Below, one piece after another: positions 24,243-31,293 of a stretch of 33,428 bases of DNA (the stretch's first letter is position 1; each line of letters opens with the position of its first letter). The stretch covers positions 1 through 33,428 of the IMG/VR virus record IMGVR_UViG_3300049856_000142; one strand, given 5' to 3'. This stretch comes from a virus. The notes below the pieces were generated by a model. It saw only the letters and a program-made list of their open reading frames with translations, did not search any database and was not told where the DNA came from. A program made the position numbers and the translations under genes.

Positions 24243-24267
24243 CAAAAAACCACACGTCAAGTGTGGT
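24243..24267 (-). terminator. Terminator after major capsid gene
   Basis: On the minus strand ACCACAC / GTGTGGT form a perfect 7-bp stem with loop TTGAC, followed by TTTTTGTTTG. It lies 26 bp beyond the coat stop. Partial readthrough would set coat expression above that of the glycan cassette that follows. Confidence 0.8.
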
Positions 24268-24292
24268 CTCCTGTGTATAACTACCAGTCTGA

Positions 24293-25240
24293 TTAAAGAC
24301 CAACAGCAACTGAGTGAGATCGAATTTTAACCGCTGAGTCTACTCGGTTTTGGATAGTTCCATAACAAAGATCAACTGTAACCAATTCCCCAAGATATTC
24401 TTGGATGTATGATTGCTGAATTCGAACACCCTCTGTACCAATGTAGCCCATACCTGTTTTAACAGGCATTGACATACGAGCCCAGTGGATTGAATCCTTG
24501 TGGGCAAGCATATTAAGTCGTGCTGAGTTTTCACCTACTGCACCTGCTCCCAATGGGACAGCTGGAGATACGATAACTGGAATACTGTACAAAGATCGCA
24601 TAGGAGCCTTTGAACGTGGCAATTCAGTCTGTGTATTCTGCCATAGAGTAAGTTTATCTACTGAACCAATCTGTCGATAGAAAGTGTTTGGATGGAAAAT
24701 CCAAGCAGTATCACCACCGTAAACTTCAACGCCAGTTGTTTCAAGAATTGCAATCGCAGCGAGCAAAGATGAGTCTGCTACGTTTGATGAAGCAAGACCT
24801 ATAATCTGACCTGCAACTGTAAAGTTTGTAAACTGTGCTGCAATAGCGTCATCCAAGTCCTGAGCAACTTCCCAAGCACATGCCTTAGCAAACTTATCCT
24901 GCAAGTAATAACTCTTTTTAAGCTGAGCCATTTCTCGATCTTCAATAAGGAATGAAGACTCTTTCCAAGTTGACACTGTAAGTGTAACTTTGGTCTGAAT
25001 AGGGTTGTTAAGTGTTACCTGTGAGTTGTTTGCCTTAACTGCTGTCGCCATAGCGATGATGTTTGGAGTATACACATCAGAACCACCATCGGCTAGTTCA
25101 TCACTTCGATCAATAAAGAAATCTGCGAGAGTTAGTTTATATCTGAAGTAATCGTTAATCTTCTGTCCCCATAGCAATGGAATGTCTGCTGTAAGTGATC
25201 CACCTGATCCAGCACCCATCCCGTTTGTTCCTAAAGCCAT
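24293..25240 (-). CDS. Major capsid protein
   Basis: A 315-aa protein following the scaffold gene, with a long helix region and beta-rich body of HK97-fold type: LLWGQKINDYFRYKL (spine-like segment), FTVAGQIIGLASSNVADSSLL, TTGVEVYGGDTAWIFHPNTF, SIPVIVSPAVPLGAGAVGENSA and HWARMSMPVKTGMGYIGTEG, the last being the kind of conserved C-terminal stretch seen in podovirus coats. Gene order portal, scaffold, coat supports the call. Transcription ends largely at the terminator at 24243-24267. Confidence 0.8.
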   Translation of the reverse strand: MALGTNGMGAGSGGSLTADIPLLWGQKINDYFRYKLTLADFFIDRSDELADGGSDVYTPNIIAMATAVKANNSQVTLNNPIQTKVTLTVSTWKESSFLIEDREMAQLKKSYYLQDKFAKACAWEVAQDLDDAIAAQFTNFTVAGQIIGLASSNVADSSLLAAIAILETTGVEVYGGDTAWIFHPNTFYRQIGSVDKLTLWQNTQTELPRSKAPMRSLYSIPVIVSPAVPLGAGAVGENSARLNMLAHKDSIHWARMSMPVKTGMGYIGTEGVRIQQSYIQEYLGELVTVDLCYGTIQNRVDSAVKIRSHSVAVGL

Positions 25241-25251
25241 ATATTTTTATG

Positions 25252-25770
25252 TTATCTCCCTTGAGATTTGAGCCAGAGAGCTTTATGGTCTTCATCTGAG
25301 AGGTTTGCACTTGTGAATGCTTTCTCTTGTCTTGCTGACCCTGAACCCCTTGATGCACCAAGTTTAGCTTTTTCGGCTTTTGCCGTTGCCTCTTGGTTAG
25401 ATTTCCAAGTCTTATATATATCATCTGACTGAGCTGCGAGTATCGATGTTCCATTGACCTTAGCCAATTTCTTCAAATACGCAATCGAATCAGAGTCAAC
25501 ACCTTGAGACTCAAGAATCTTTACATCTACTGACTCCTCTGTAAGAGAGCTGTTATTAATTGTGTGAGTGGTTTCAGAAGAAGTTGCTTTTAATCGCTTT
25601 ACTTCCTCCTCTGCTTTTTTGGCTCTTGCAGTAATTTGACGTTTTGCTTCATCAGCATCTGCCAATTTCTGTTTAAGAGCTTCGACATCCTCAGTGTCGT
25701 CCAGATTTAGATCAAGTTCTGTATCTTGTTCAGTTGTTGTGGTAACTGCATCCTGGTCTTGTTCAGACAT
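25252..25770 (-). CDS. Capsid scaffolding protein
   Basis: A 172-aa acidic, helix-rich protein, with no hydrophobic core signatures. The N-terminus is acidic and Thr-rich (EQDTELDLNLDDTEDVEA), the middle has a coiled coil (KQKLADADEAKRQITARAKKAEEEV), and the C-terminus is basic (KAKLGASRGSGSARQEKAF), matching typical scaffolds with a basic C-terminal coat-binding helix. It lies directly before the coat gene. AGGGA eight bases before ATG gives it one of the few Shine-Dalgarno-like sites. Confidence 0.75.
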   Translation of the reverse strand: MSEQDQDAVTTTTEQDTELDLNLDDTEDVEALKQKLADADEAKRQITARAKKAEEEVKRLKATSSETTHTINNSSLTEESVDVKILESQGVDSDSIAYLKKLAKVNGTSILAAQSDDIYKTWKSNQEATAKAEKAKLGASRGSGSARQEKAFTSANLSDEDHKALWLKSQGR

Positions 25771-25871
25771 GTGTGTTTCCCTAGTTTATGCCTCATAGGG
25801 TGGCGTTGTGGTGAAGTTATGCTTTCACCGAGCTATTAAGTGCGTGTGTAGGATGCACGCCCCCCGTATTA
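25771..25871 (-). other. Structured spacer before scaffold gene
   Basis: On the minus strand a GC-rich block starts with GGGGGGCGTG and holds two hairpins, GCGTG / CACGC and GGTGAA / TTCACC, before the scaffold start. Its base content is unlike the AT-rich flanks. I see no convincing promoter; it could be an mRNA processing or stability element for the scaffold/coat mRNA. Confidence 0.4.
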
Positions 25872-26093
25872 TTATCTAATACTTCTTACTTCTGGTTTTA
25901 TATCTGGTGAGTACAGATTGTGTAGCTCACTGAATGCTTTATTGATTGCGTTCTTTGCGTCTGCAATCCCTACTGTATCTTCTTTGCTGTACACTGCTTC
26001 AAGCGCATACAAATCTAACTGTTTAAGGAAAAACTCCTTGACAGCTTCTCGTGTATTATTATCGTTTTGAAATTGATTAAGAAATTTTTCCAT
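25872..26093 (-). CDS. Small helical head-region protein
   Basis: A 73-aa, mostly helical protein (FLNQFQNDNNTREAVKEFFL, DLYALEAVYSKEDTVGIADA, AINKAFSELHNLY). No membrane segment or known motif. It is joined to the upstream gene by TAATATG and lies between the portal operon genes and the scaffold, so a head-assembly role is possible. Confidence 0.5.
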   Translation of the reverse strand: MEKFLNQFQNDNNTREAVKEFFLKQLDLYALEAVYSKEDTVGIADAKNAINKAFSELHNLYSPDIKPEVRSIR

Positions 26094-26094
26094 A

Positions 26095-26382
26095 TTATCC
26101 GTTTAGTTCACCTACAAGAAAAGTTATGTCTATTGTTCCTCCTGCTGTGAAGAATAATCCTGTAGTAAAATTTATACCTCCTGTGAAATAGGTTGCTATA
26201 CCTGAACCTGCTGCAAAAGTAATCGTGTTAAGAATTACTTTCCCTGAACCTGCTGTGTTATCCCACAACTTCAATGTACCTGAGGTATGTGAGTTAACTA
26301 CAAAGCCATAAAATTTACCTGCTCCCGCTTTAACACTTCCTGTTGCCGATACGTTTACTGGTGTGATTACTGGTAATGCCAT
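26095..26382 (-). CDS. Small beta-rich head protein
   Basis: A 95-aa protein with alternating strands and Gly turns (GKFYGFVVNSHTSGTLKLWDN, KVILNTITFAAG, TYFTGGINFTTGLFFTAGGT, IDITFLVG). The build resembles small trimeric capsid-decoration or adaptor beta proteins, but no specific family is recognised. Located directly after the portal. Confidence 0.55.
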   Translation of the reverse strand: MALPVITPVNVSATGSVKAGAGKFYGFVVNSHTSGTLKLWDNTAGSGKVILNTITFAAGSGIATYFTGGINFTTGLFFTAGGTIDITFLVGELNG

Positions 26383-26386
26383 ATTA

Positions 26387-28144
26387 TTATTGATTAGTTA
26401 CTAATTGCCCCTGCGGTTGCTGAGACGGTACTGGTTGACCTTGTGGTTGCTGTGGTGCCACTCCTTGCTGTGTTTGTTGGTTAGACTTTGACAGTGAAAG
26501 AGGTGAGATACCTGCTCCTGAGAGTTCCATGATCTTATTCAATACCATTTGTACATCCTGAGCAGATACGATACCCGCTTGTACAAGTGGTAACATCTGC
26601 TGAAGCATTGAATTAAGTGACTCAAGTGCTGCCATTTTATTCTTCTGCTCACCCGTGACATTAATTGTAAGCTTAGCTTTTATATCCTTGTAATAACCCT
26701 CTGGTATATCAAGGAAGCGACGTTTGCCTGTTTTACTAATAAGTTGAGTAAATTGATCCTGTATAGACTGATAGTCTTCAAGTGTAATGACATTACCTGA
26801 AAGGATTTGCTCTTTAGTAAACTCTGAAGCTTGGTACTTTGAGTAGTGTTCATCAAGCCGAGCAAGCTCTTCTGGTGAGAAGTCTGATGCGAGAATATGA
26901 GCCTTGTTCATCTTCTTTTCAATGTAAGGAAATACCCAGTCATAAAAGATTTCTGTAAGGAAAATACCCCATTCTTCACGACGATAATCAAAGTGTGACC
27001 CAGAAGCATTAGCAACAAGAGCTTGTAATCTGTAAGGTTGTCCAGATGGTGGGGTTTCACCTCGCTGTGCGTCATACGATGAAGTAACACGTTCATACTG
27101 TGACCACCATGTTTGCTTCATCACTTCAAACTGTGGCTGTACACCTGTAGTAAGGTTCATCACGTTGATATCCTTCCCGTCTTCAAGCACGAAAATATCA
27201 CCATTCTTATGGTCTGTTTTAGCATTATCCCCCATTTTCTTTGAGTTTGTTTTGAGAAATACTTTAGATGCCCACTCCATGTATGATTGTTCTTTCTGTA
27301 CAGCGTCGTTTGTCCATACTTGCGCCTCTTCACCTTCTTCAACAACACCCCGACCGAGTTTACGACCATTAGCACGCTTCCAAGCGAGGTATTTATAAGG
27401 GAAGTCTTCCTCTTTTTCTTCTGCCCAATAGAGGTGAACTGTCTTATTACCATTTACTGCATAGAAATGCACTTGATTTGAATAGTCTTTTTCATCTCCC
27501 GTAGCTTCTACTTCATCATCAAGGTACACATCTGCAAATTCACCGTGTACTTCCCATATTTCCATACGAGTATCAACACGAGTATATCCTTTCTTTGCCC
27601 AGAGTTTTATAGCATCATCAACGTTAGACCATACGTCTGATTTTTTTCGGAGATCATTTGGTGTCATGTAGTGCTTTTCGATAACGATACCATCATCAAA
27701 ACATACAGGGTCTGAAACAAGGTTTTTCCAGTCCACTACTTCAATCTCTAACTTGTTATCTTCCATACACTTTTTGACTACTACACCGCCGTATCTTGCA
27801 CGAGTCTCTCCCATTTCGTTTAGATCTTCTGCAAAATTTGAGTCTTTCATCCAATTCTGTATTTCATGGTTGTAGAGAAATGATTTATCATAATCCTGTT
27901 CACGTTCTGCTTCTAACCGAATATCTTTAGTGTCAATGTCTGTAGCTACTACTGCTGTATCAACCATAGTATTTACTACGTTATAGAAAGGTCGTTCATC
28001 TCCTGTGTTGAGGAATTTTGAGTTGGTATAGAACTCAACCATGCGCAGTGTCTGAGCTTCCGAGAATGGAAGTCCGCTTGTTATTTCAATAGTACCTCCT
28101 TTGTAGTCTGATTCTATTAATTTTAGTTCGTTTATAAGTTTCAT
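26387..28144 (-). CDS. Portal protein
   Basis: A 585-aa protein, directly after the terminase genes and before the scaffold, in the usual order. It has a helical N-terminus (SGLPFSEAQTLRMVEFYTNSKF), a central beta/alpha core with EIEVVDWKNLVSDPVCFDDG and TRMEIWEVHGEFADVYLDDE, a long helical stem/wing (TNDAVQKEQSYMEWASKVFL, YERVTSSYDAQRGETPPSGQ), and a Gln/Pro-rich disordered tail (QQTQQGVAPQQPQGQPVPSQ). Length and layout fit short-tailed phage portals. It opens the capsid operon after the leader and promoter at 28163-28237. Confidence 0.8.
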   Translation of the reverse strand: MKLINELKLIESDYKGGTIEITSGLPFSEAQTLRMVEFYTNSKFLNTGDERPFYNVVNTMVDTAVVATDIDTKDIRLEAEREQDYDKSFLYNHEIQNWMKDSNFAEDLNEMGETRARYGGVVVKKCMEDNKLEIEVVDWKNLVSDPVCFDDGIVIEKHYMTPNDLRKKSDVWSNVDDAIKLWAKKGYTRVDTRMEIWEVHGEFADVYLDDEVEATGDEKDYSNQVHFYAVNGNKTVHLYWAEEKEEDFPYKYLAWKRANGRKLGRGVVEEGEEAQVWTNDAVQKEQSYMEWASKVFLKTNSKKMGDNAKTDHKNGDIFVLEDGKDINVMNLTTGVQPQFEVMKQTWWSQYERVTSSYDAQRGETPPSGQPYRLQALVANASGSHFDYRREEWGIFLTEIFYDWVFPYIEKKMNKAHILASDFSPEELARLDEHYSKYQASEFTKEQILSGNVITLEDYQSIQDQFTQLISKTGKRRFLDIPEGYYKDIKAKLTINVTGEQKNKMAALESLNSMLQQMLPLVQAGIVSAQDVQMVLNKIMELSGAGISPLSLSKSNQQTQQGVAPQQPQGQPVPSQQPQGQLVTNQ

Positions 28145-28162
28145 TTTTTATATAAAAAAATA

Positions 28163-28193
28163 GACACTCTCTTCGAGTGCCTCGGTACTTCCG
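28163..28193 (-). ncRNA. Structured 5' leader, copy 1 (portal operon)
   Basis: On the minus strand: micro-hairpin CGG-AAGTA-CCG (28193-28183), then GGCACTC / GAGTGTC with a 5-nt loop GAAGA (28181-28163), then TATTTTTTTATATAAAAAATG into the portal start. Compared with copies 2 and 3, the micro-hairpin pairs have changed together (A-U to G-C) while the loop is AAGYA in all three. Confidence 0.65.
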
Positions 28194-28208
28194 TTGGCTA
28201 TGTGTAAT

Positions 28209-28237
28209 ATTATACTACACAACGTATATGGGTGCAA
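28209..28237 (-). promoter_or_regulatory. Promoter of the portal/capsid operon
   Basis: On the minus strand, TTGCAC (28237-28232), 17-bp spacer, TATAAT (28214-28209), with GTGTAG before the -10. It lies inside the 3' end of the 58-aa gene; that gene's TAG stop is part of the GTGTAG block. Confidence 0.7.
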
Positions 28238-28391
28238 CATCTGTCAATAATACCTTATTGCTTCTTATGATTAAGAAATGATTTATTCTACCACTCTTGT
28301 CTGCTGTTATCTGGATAGTCTCAAAAGGTTTAAGTGATCTTAATGATTCAATAATCCACTTCTCATTATCAGTGAGTTGTTTATCTTGCAT
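28215..28391 (-). CDS. 58-aa protein after large terminase
   Basis: A 58-codon frame (MQDKQLTDNEKWIIESLRSL, a short helix, then ITADKSGRINHFLIIRSNKV as strands) starts inside the terminase end with an 11-bp overlap. The composition is balanced and hydrophobic residues sit regularly, so it looks coding. No family recognised; it may be a small head-completion or regulatory protein. Confidence 0.55.
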   Translation of the reverse strand: MQDKQLTDNEKWIIESLRSLKPFETIQITADKSGRINHFLIIRSNKVLLTDVAPIYVV

Positions 28392-29616
28392 TGTTTATAT
28401 TGTTAGTTCTTCGATTTTGATAAATATGATGTAGTCGATTCATTTCTCCTCTATCCTCTGGTTGGTTAGTCATAATAGCGTATCTGAGTGCATCCATTGC
28501 ATGGTCGTTTTCCTTTATTGGATTTTCTTGCTCATTATTATTCGGCTTCTTTTCTGGATATGAATATGTCTCTAGTTCACTAATTAAGTTCACACAATCT
28601 CTATGTATCTTTAGTTTGTTTCGTTTTAGTAGGTTACGCACACGATTGATACCATTCATTACTGAGTCTTTTCCCTTAATTACCTCTGTGATATTTATTC
28701 CTTTAGCGCTGAGCACAGAAATAGCACTTGGATTTTCAGGATCAGGATATACTACATTAAAATTACAAGACTTTATGTAGTCCCCTATCTGTTCGTCTGT
28801 TCTACCTCGTTGATACCATTCGCTAGTTACCCAATAATTATTATCATAATCTCGTTTAATATGGATAACTGCACATGGATTTGTAAATCCAAAATCTACA
28901 CCTGCGATGAATTCCGATATATTAGTCGGTTCGTCATCAAATAAATGTCGTGTTCTATCAAACTCTTTATACACAAGTCCCTCAGTCTTTCTAAAGTCTG
29001 CAAGATATTCCTGTGCAAATCTATCCTCTGTTAACTCTAGTTTAGCTTTGTCTAGCTCTTCAGCAGGCAAGTGGGTGTTATCATATGATGTAAAATGAAA
29101 TGATTTATAATCAATATCCTTATTCTCTAAGTTGTACAGGTCATAAAAATGATTAAAGCCTTTAGGGGTTGATATAAACAATGCTTCCCCTTTATAGTCT
29201 GTGAGTGTTGGTCTGATTACTTCTTGCCAGTTAGCGTGCCAGTTACGCATAGAAGCAATCTCATCAACTACGATAAAATGAAATTTCTGTCCTCGAAGGG
29301 TTTCAATGGATTCCCACCCTTGTAAACGTATGATTGATGTTCCGCCTTGTGTTGTATTTAAAGTTATTTCTAGTCTACTTTCGTTTACTTTGTTTATAGC
29401 TGGTAATGCCAATCTCTTTAATTCTTGCCATGCAATATCTCTTGCTTGTGCATATGTAGGTGCTATGTAGCATATTACTCTATCATTTCCATACACTGCT
29501 TTAGCTACCATTTCTAGCACAGCAAGGGTTGTTTTACCAAATCGTCTGCCACAATTTACTACTCTAAATCTGTGAGTATCAATTGCTATTTGTGCTTGAG
29601 CTGGTGTTAGTTGCAT
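28381..29616 (-). CDS. terL: Large terminase subunit
   Basis: A 411-aa two-domain packaging motor. The ATPase domain has a Walker A-type GRRFGKTT at 23-30, Walker B VVDEIA at 116-121, and a motif III-like ISTPKG coupling segment. The nuclease domain has GVDFGFTNPCAVI (metal-binding Asp), and ends with ENDHAMDALRYAIM containing the last acidic residue, as in RNase H-like terminase nucleases. It cuts concatemeric DNA and pumps it through the portal using ATP. It overlaps the small subunit by 38 bp. The family is well supported; the packaging type (headful versus cos) is not decided here. Confidence 0.9.
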   Translation of the reverse strand: MQLTPAQAQIAIDTHRFRVVNCGRRFGKTTLAVLEMVAKAVYGNDRVICYIAPTYAQARDIAWQELKRLALPAINKVNESRLEITLNTTQGGTSIIRLQGWESIETLRGQKFHFIVVDEIASMRNWHANWQEVIRPTLTDYKGEALFISTPKGFNHFYDLYNLENKDIDYKSFHFTSYDNTHLPAEELDKAKLELTEDRFAQEYLADFRKTEGLVYKEFDRTRHLFDDEPTNISEFIAGVDFGFTNPCAVIHIKRDYDNNYWVTSEWYQRGRTDEQIGDYIKSCNFNVVYPDPENPSAISVLSAKGINITEVIKGKDSVMNGINRVRNLLKRNKLKIHRDCVNLISELETYSYPEKKPNNNEQENPIKENDHAMDALRYAIMTNQPEDRGEMNRLHHIYQNRRTNNINNAR

Positions 29617-29899
29617 TCTTTTCTATAAGTTGTTGTGGCATTACAAGTATCTTTTCTCCACCTGATGTTATATCTGTGTTAGTAGCAGGATTACCCTCTG
29701 CCATTTTCCACACAATCTCAGTAGGTAATGATGCTAGGTATTCTACTTTCTCATCATCAGGTAAGGACTCAAGGTATTCTCTAGCAAACTCCTTCAAAGT
29801 CTTCCCCTTAGGTCTACCATTCATATTACCACTTTGACCTTTCTTCCAAATATAAGGCTTTAGTTGTTTCGGCACTTGTTTATCAGTTTCTTCTTCCAT
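29579..29899 (-). CDS. Small terminase subunit-like protein (DUF5681-type)
   Basis: A 106-aa protein with WKKGQSGNMNGRPKGKT at about 18-34, the landmark of DUF5681-type proteins that often lie next to terL, followed by a helical segment (LKEFAREYLESL, EKVEYLASLPTEIVWKMAEG). It is too short to carry the full ring domain of classical TerS but its position and overlap with terL suggest a DNA-recognition role in packaging. It begins almost at the predicted transcription start of the 29908-29936 promoter. Confidence 0.65.
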   Translation of the reverse strand: MEEETDKQVPKQLKPYIWKKGQSGNMNGRPKGKTLKEFAREYLESLPDDEKVEYLASLPTEIVWKMAEGNPATNTDITSGGEKILVMPQQLIEKNATNTSSSTNSN

Positions 29900-29907
29900 A
29901 TAATTAT

Positions 29908-29936
29908 ATTATACAACCTTATCTTTATAAGATCAA
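29908..29936 (-). promoter_or_regulatory. Promoter of terminase operon, near-leaderless
   Basis: On the minus strand, TTGATC (29936-29931), exactly 17 bp, TATAAT (29913-29908), then ATAATTAT before ATG at 29899. Transcription would start about one to three bases before the start codon, so the mRNA would be leaderless or nearly so; no Shine-Dalgarno fits. Confidence 0.65.
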
Positions 29937-30164
29937 ATAATTGTCAACAAGACTTATATCATTGTCCTTATGTGGGTAGATTCCTTTCTGTTTTAGATTC
30001 CAGTTATAGCACTCTACACACATTCCTTCTTTATTAGGAACCACAACATTAGGGCATTTATACACTCCGTGGTTTGAGTTTACTTTCTGTGTGCATCGGT
30101 TATGAACAGCATCACGAGCTACATAGAGTTGGTACCTGTATTTGTATACTTTTTTCTTTGGCAT
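29925..30164 (-). CDS. Small Cys-containing protein, zinc-finger-like
   Basis: A 79-aa basic protein with four Cys in NRCTQ, YKCPN and MCVECYNW, which could form one zinc site, and a Tyr/Lys-rich N-terminus (PKKKVYKYRYQLYVARD). It overlaps the gene before it by 46 bp in another frame and its 3' end contains the terminase -35. Likely nucleic-acid binding; no family certain. Confidence 0.55.
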   Translation of the reverse strand: MPKKKVYKYRYQLYVARDAVHNRCTQKVNSNHGVYKCPNVVVPNKEGMCVECYNWNLKQKGIYPHKDNDISLVDNYLIL

Positions 30165-30295
30165 ATATCACTACAATATTTATACTTTCTATCTGGCATT
30201 GTTTGTCCACATTCTACACACAACTTCTTATCTACTTTTATGTATTTCTTAAATAAGTCACTCCAGTCTATGCGTTTAAATGGGTGTATTTTCAT
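30119..30295 (-). CDS. 58-aa zinc-ribbon protein
   Basis: A 58-codon frame starting by an ATGA overlap with the gene at 30292-30642. It has CVECG and YCSDICQRKK, a CxxC...CxxxC layout that can bind zinc, with a basic end. Such short ribbons are common beside phage nucleases. The frame ends within the next gene, which starts in a different frame at 30164. Confidence 0.6.
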   Translation of the reverse strand: MKIHPFKRIDWSDLFKKYIKVDKKLCVECGQTMPDRKYKYCSDICQRKKYTNTGTNSM

Positions 30296-30642
30296 TTAGC
30301 TTTATTTAATTCTAGCCATAGATTTGCTACAGCTTCTTCTGGAGTTGATCCTCTTCTTGTTTTATTGTGTTTTCTTGGTTCTCCCCAAAAATCTTCGTAG
30401 TATCCTGCGACCCATTCTTCAAGGTCAAACCAAAGTGTAAATTCCCCATGCTCATTATTTTCCCCACATGCTTCTATGAGTTCAGATAGGGTTGGTGGAA
30501 TAAATTGTTCTTCTGTCTCAATTTTAATAACATCACCACTTTCAATTTTACTCCAATCAATCACTGGTTTTGCTTTTACCCATGATTGCATCATTACTGG
30601 GTATCCTGCATCTTTTAATTTTTTAAGTAGTTCTTGGTTCAT
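30292..30642 (-). CDS. Conserved-type phage hypothetical protein
   Basis: A 116-aa protein with PPTLSELIEACGE, GEFTLWFDLEEWVAGYYEDF and GSTPEEAVANLWLELNK. The last two stretches are landmarks of a widespread phage hypothetical family whose function I do not know. It starts with an ATGA overlap after the NinG-like gene, so both are translated together in the early operon. Confidence 0.65.
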   Translation of the reverse strand: MNQELLKKLKDAGYPVMMQSWVKAKPVIDWSKIESGDVIKIETEEQFIPPTLSELIEACGENNEHGEFTLWFDLEEWVAGYYEDFWGEPRKHNKTRRGSTPEEAVANLWLELNKAK

Positions 30643-31037
30643 AACTTTATAGTCTTATACTCCTCTAAGAGCTTTGCGTAATGTACATCTGCTTTGACCG
30701 TTACTTGTTTATCTTTCTCTATCCTTTCTAAATAGTCAGCTCCTTCAATCTTTAACATCTTTTGATAGAAGACTGCTCCATTTCCTCCTAGATTAATATT
30801 GCAGTAATAACATTGCGGGCGGAGAATCCTTAAATCATACTTGAGATATGCTCCGACACTTGCTTTTGCAAAGAGATGCCCTGTGTGCCAGCCTGATCCT
30901 TCTAAACCTTTTTTACCGCATGTATAGCATGTATTTCCAAACTGCTCACGAGTGATACGTTTACATTCTTCCCATAGTAAATCTTGCAACTTTCGTATGG
31001 GTGATTTGGATTTGCGACGTAATGGTGTACGTTTCAT
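30639..31037 (-). CDS. NinG/Rap-like recombination endonuclease
   Basis: A 132-aa protein with a basic N-terminus (MKRTPLRRKSKSPIRKLQDL), CYTCGKKG (C37, C40) and HTGHLFAKAS (H51, H54), then LRPQCYYCNINLGGN (C76, C79) and GAVFYQKML. The order Cys-pair, GHxxxK-like His pair, QCxxCN matches the NinG/Rap family of lambda-like phages, which acts in homologous recombination and Holliday-junction processing as a beta-beta-alpha metal (HNH-related) nuclease. Its start lies 3 bases after a possible 46-aa frame; DnaA-type and pseudoknot elements lie upstream. Confidence 0.8.
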   Translation of the reverse strand: MKRTPLRRKSKSPIRKLQDLLWEECKRITREQFGNTCYTCGKKGLEGSGWHTGHLFAKASVGAYLKYDLRILRPQCYYCNINLGGNGAVFYQKMLKIEGADYLERIEKDKQVTVKADVHYAKLLEEYKTIKL

Positions 31038-31040
31038 ATA

Positions 31041-31181
31041 TTAAGTATACACCTTGACAGGTAAATTACCCTGTGGATAACTTTTATCCAAAAGATAAAA
31101 GAAAAGAAAGTGGTCAAAGAAAATAAAAAGAAAAAGTACTTGAAAAAGAAAAAAGGTTACCCAATTTAGTGAGCCATCCAT
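31041..31181 (-). CDS. 46-aa Phe/Leu-rich frame in pyrimidine tract (doubtful)
   Basis: A 46-codon frame (MDGSLNWVTFFLFQVLFLF...) stops 3 bases before the NinG-like start, as TAA-TAT-ATG, close to the TAATATG pattern of real junctions here. It is almost one membrane helix. However, the DNA is a long T/C tract on the minus strand, which gives Phe/Leu codons by composition alone, so chance is a strong alternative. Confidence 0.25.
   Translation of the reverse strand: MDGSLNWVTFFLFQVLFLFIFFDHFLFFYLLDKSYPQGNLPVKVYT
31072..31080 (-). promoter_or_regulatory. DnaA-box-type 9-mer TTATCCACA
   Basis: The minus strand reads TTATCCACA, the consensus DnaA box, in the intergenic region upstream of the NinG-like gene. 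A second copy is at 33326-33334. Confidence 0.45.
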
Positions 31182-31206
31182 TTTTACTAACATTAAATAT
31201 GTAGGT

Positions 31207-31268
31207 AAACAAAAAGAGGAGTGAGCGACGGCTTAGTGTGCACTCATTCCTCTCTTTGTCTAAGCCGT
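31207..31268. ncRNA. Pseudoknot-like intergenic structure
   Basis: Two interleaved inverted repeats: GAGGAGTGAG (31216-31225) with CTCATTCCTC (31243-31252), 10 pairs including one G-U on the plus strand; and ACGGCTTAG (31228-31236) with CTAAGCCGT (31260-31268), 9 perfect pairs. The second helix links the loop of the first to the sequence beyond it, an H-type pseudoknot. On the minus strand the first stem is followed by TTTTTGTTT, so it may act as a terminator after the gene at 31294-31617. The remainder of the 31038-31293 gap is a pyrimidine-rich tract. Confidence 0.6.
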
Positions 31269-31293
31269 TACACATATTGTAACAAACAGCCTA

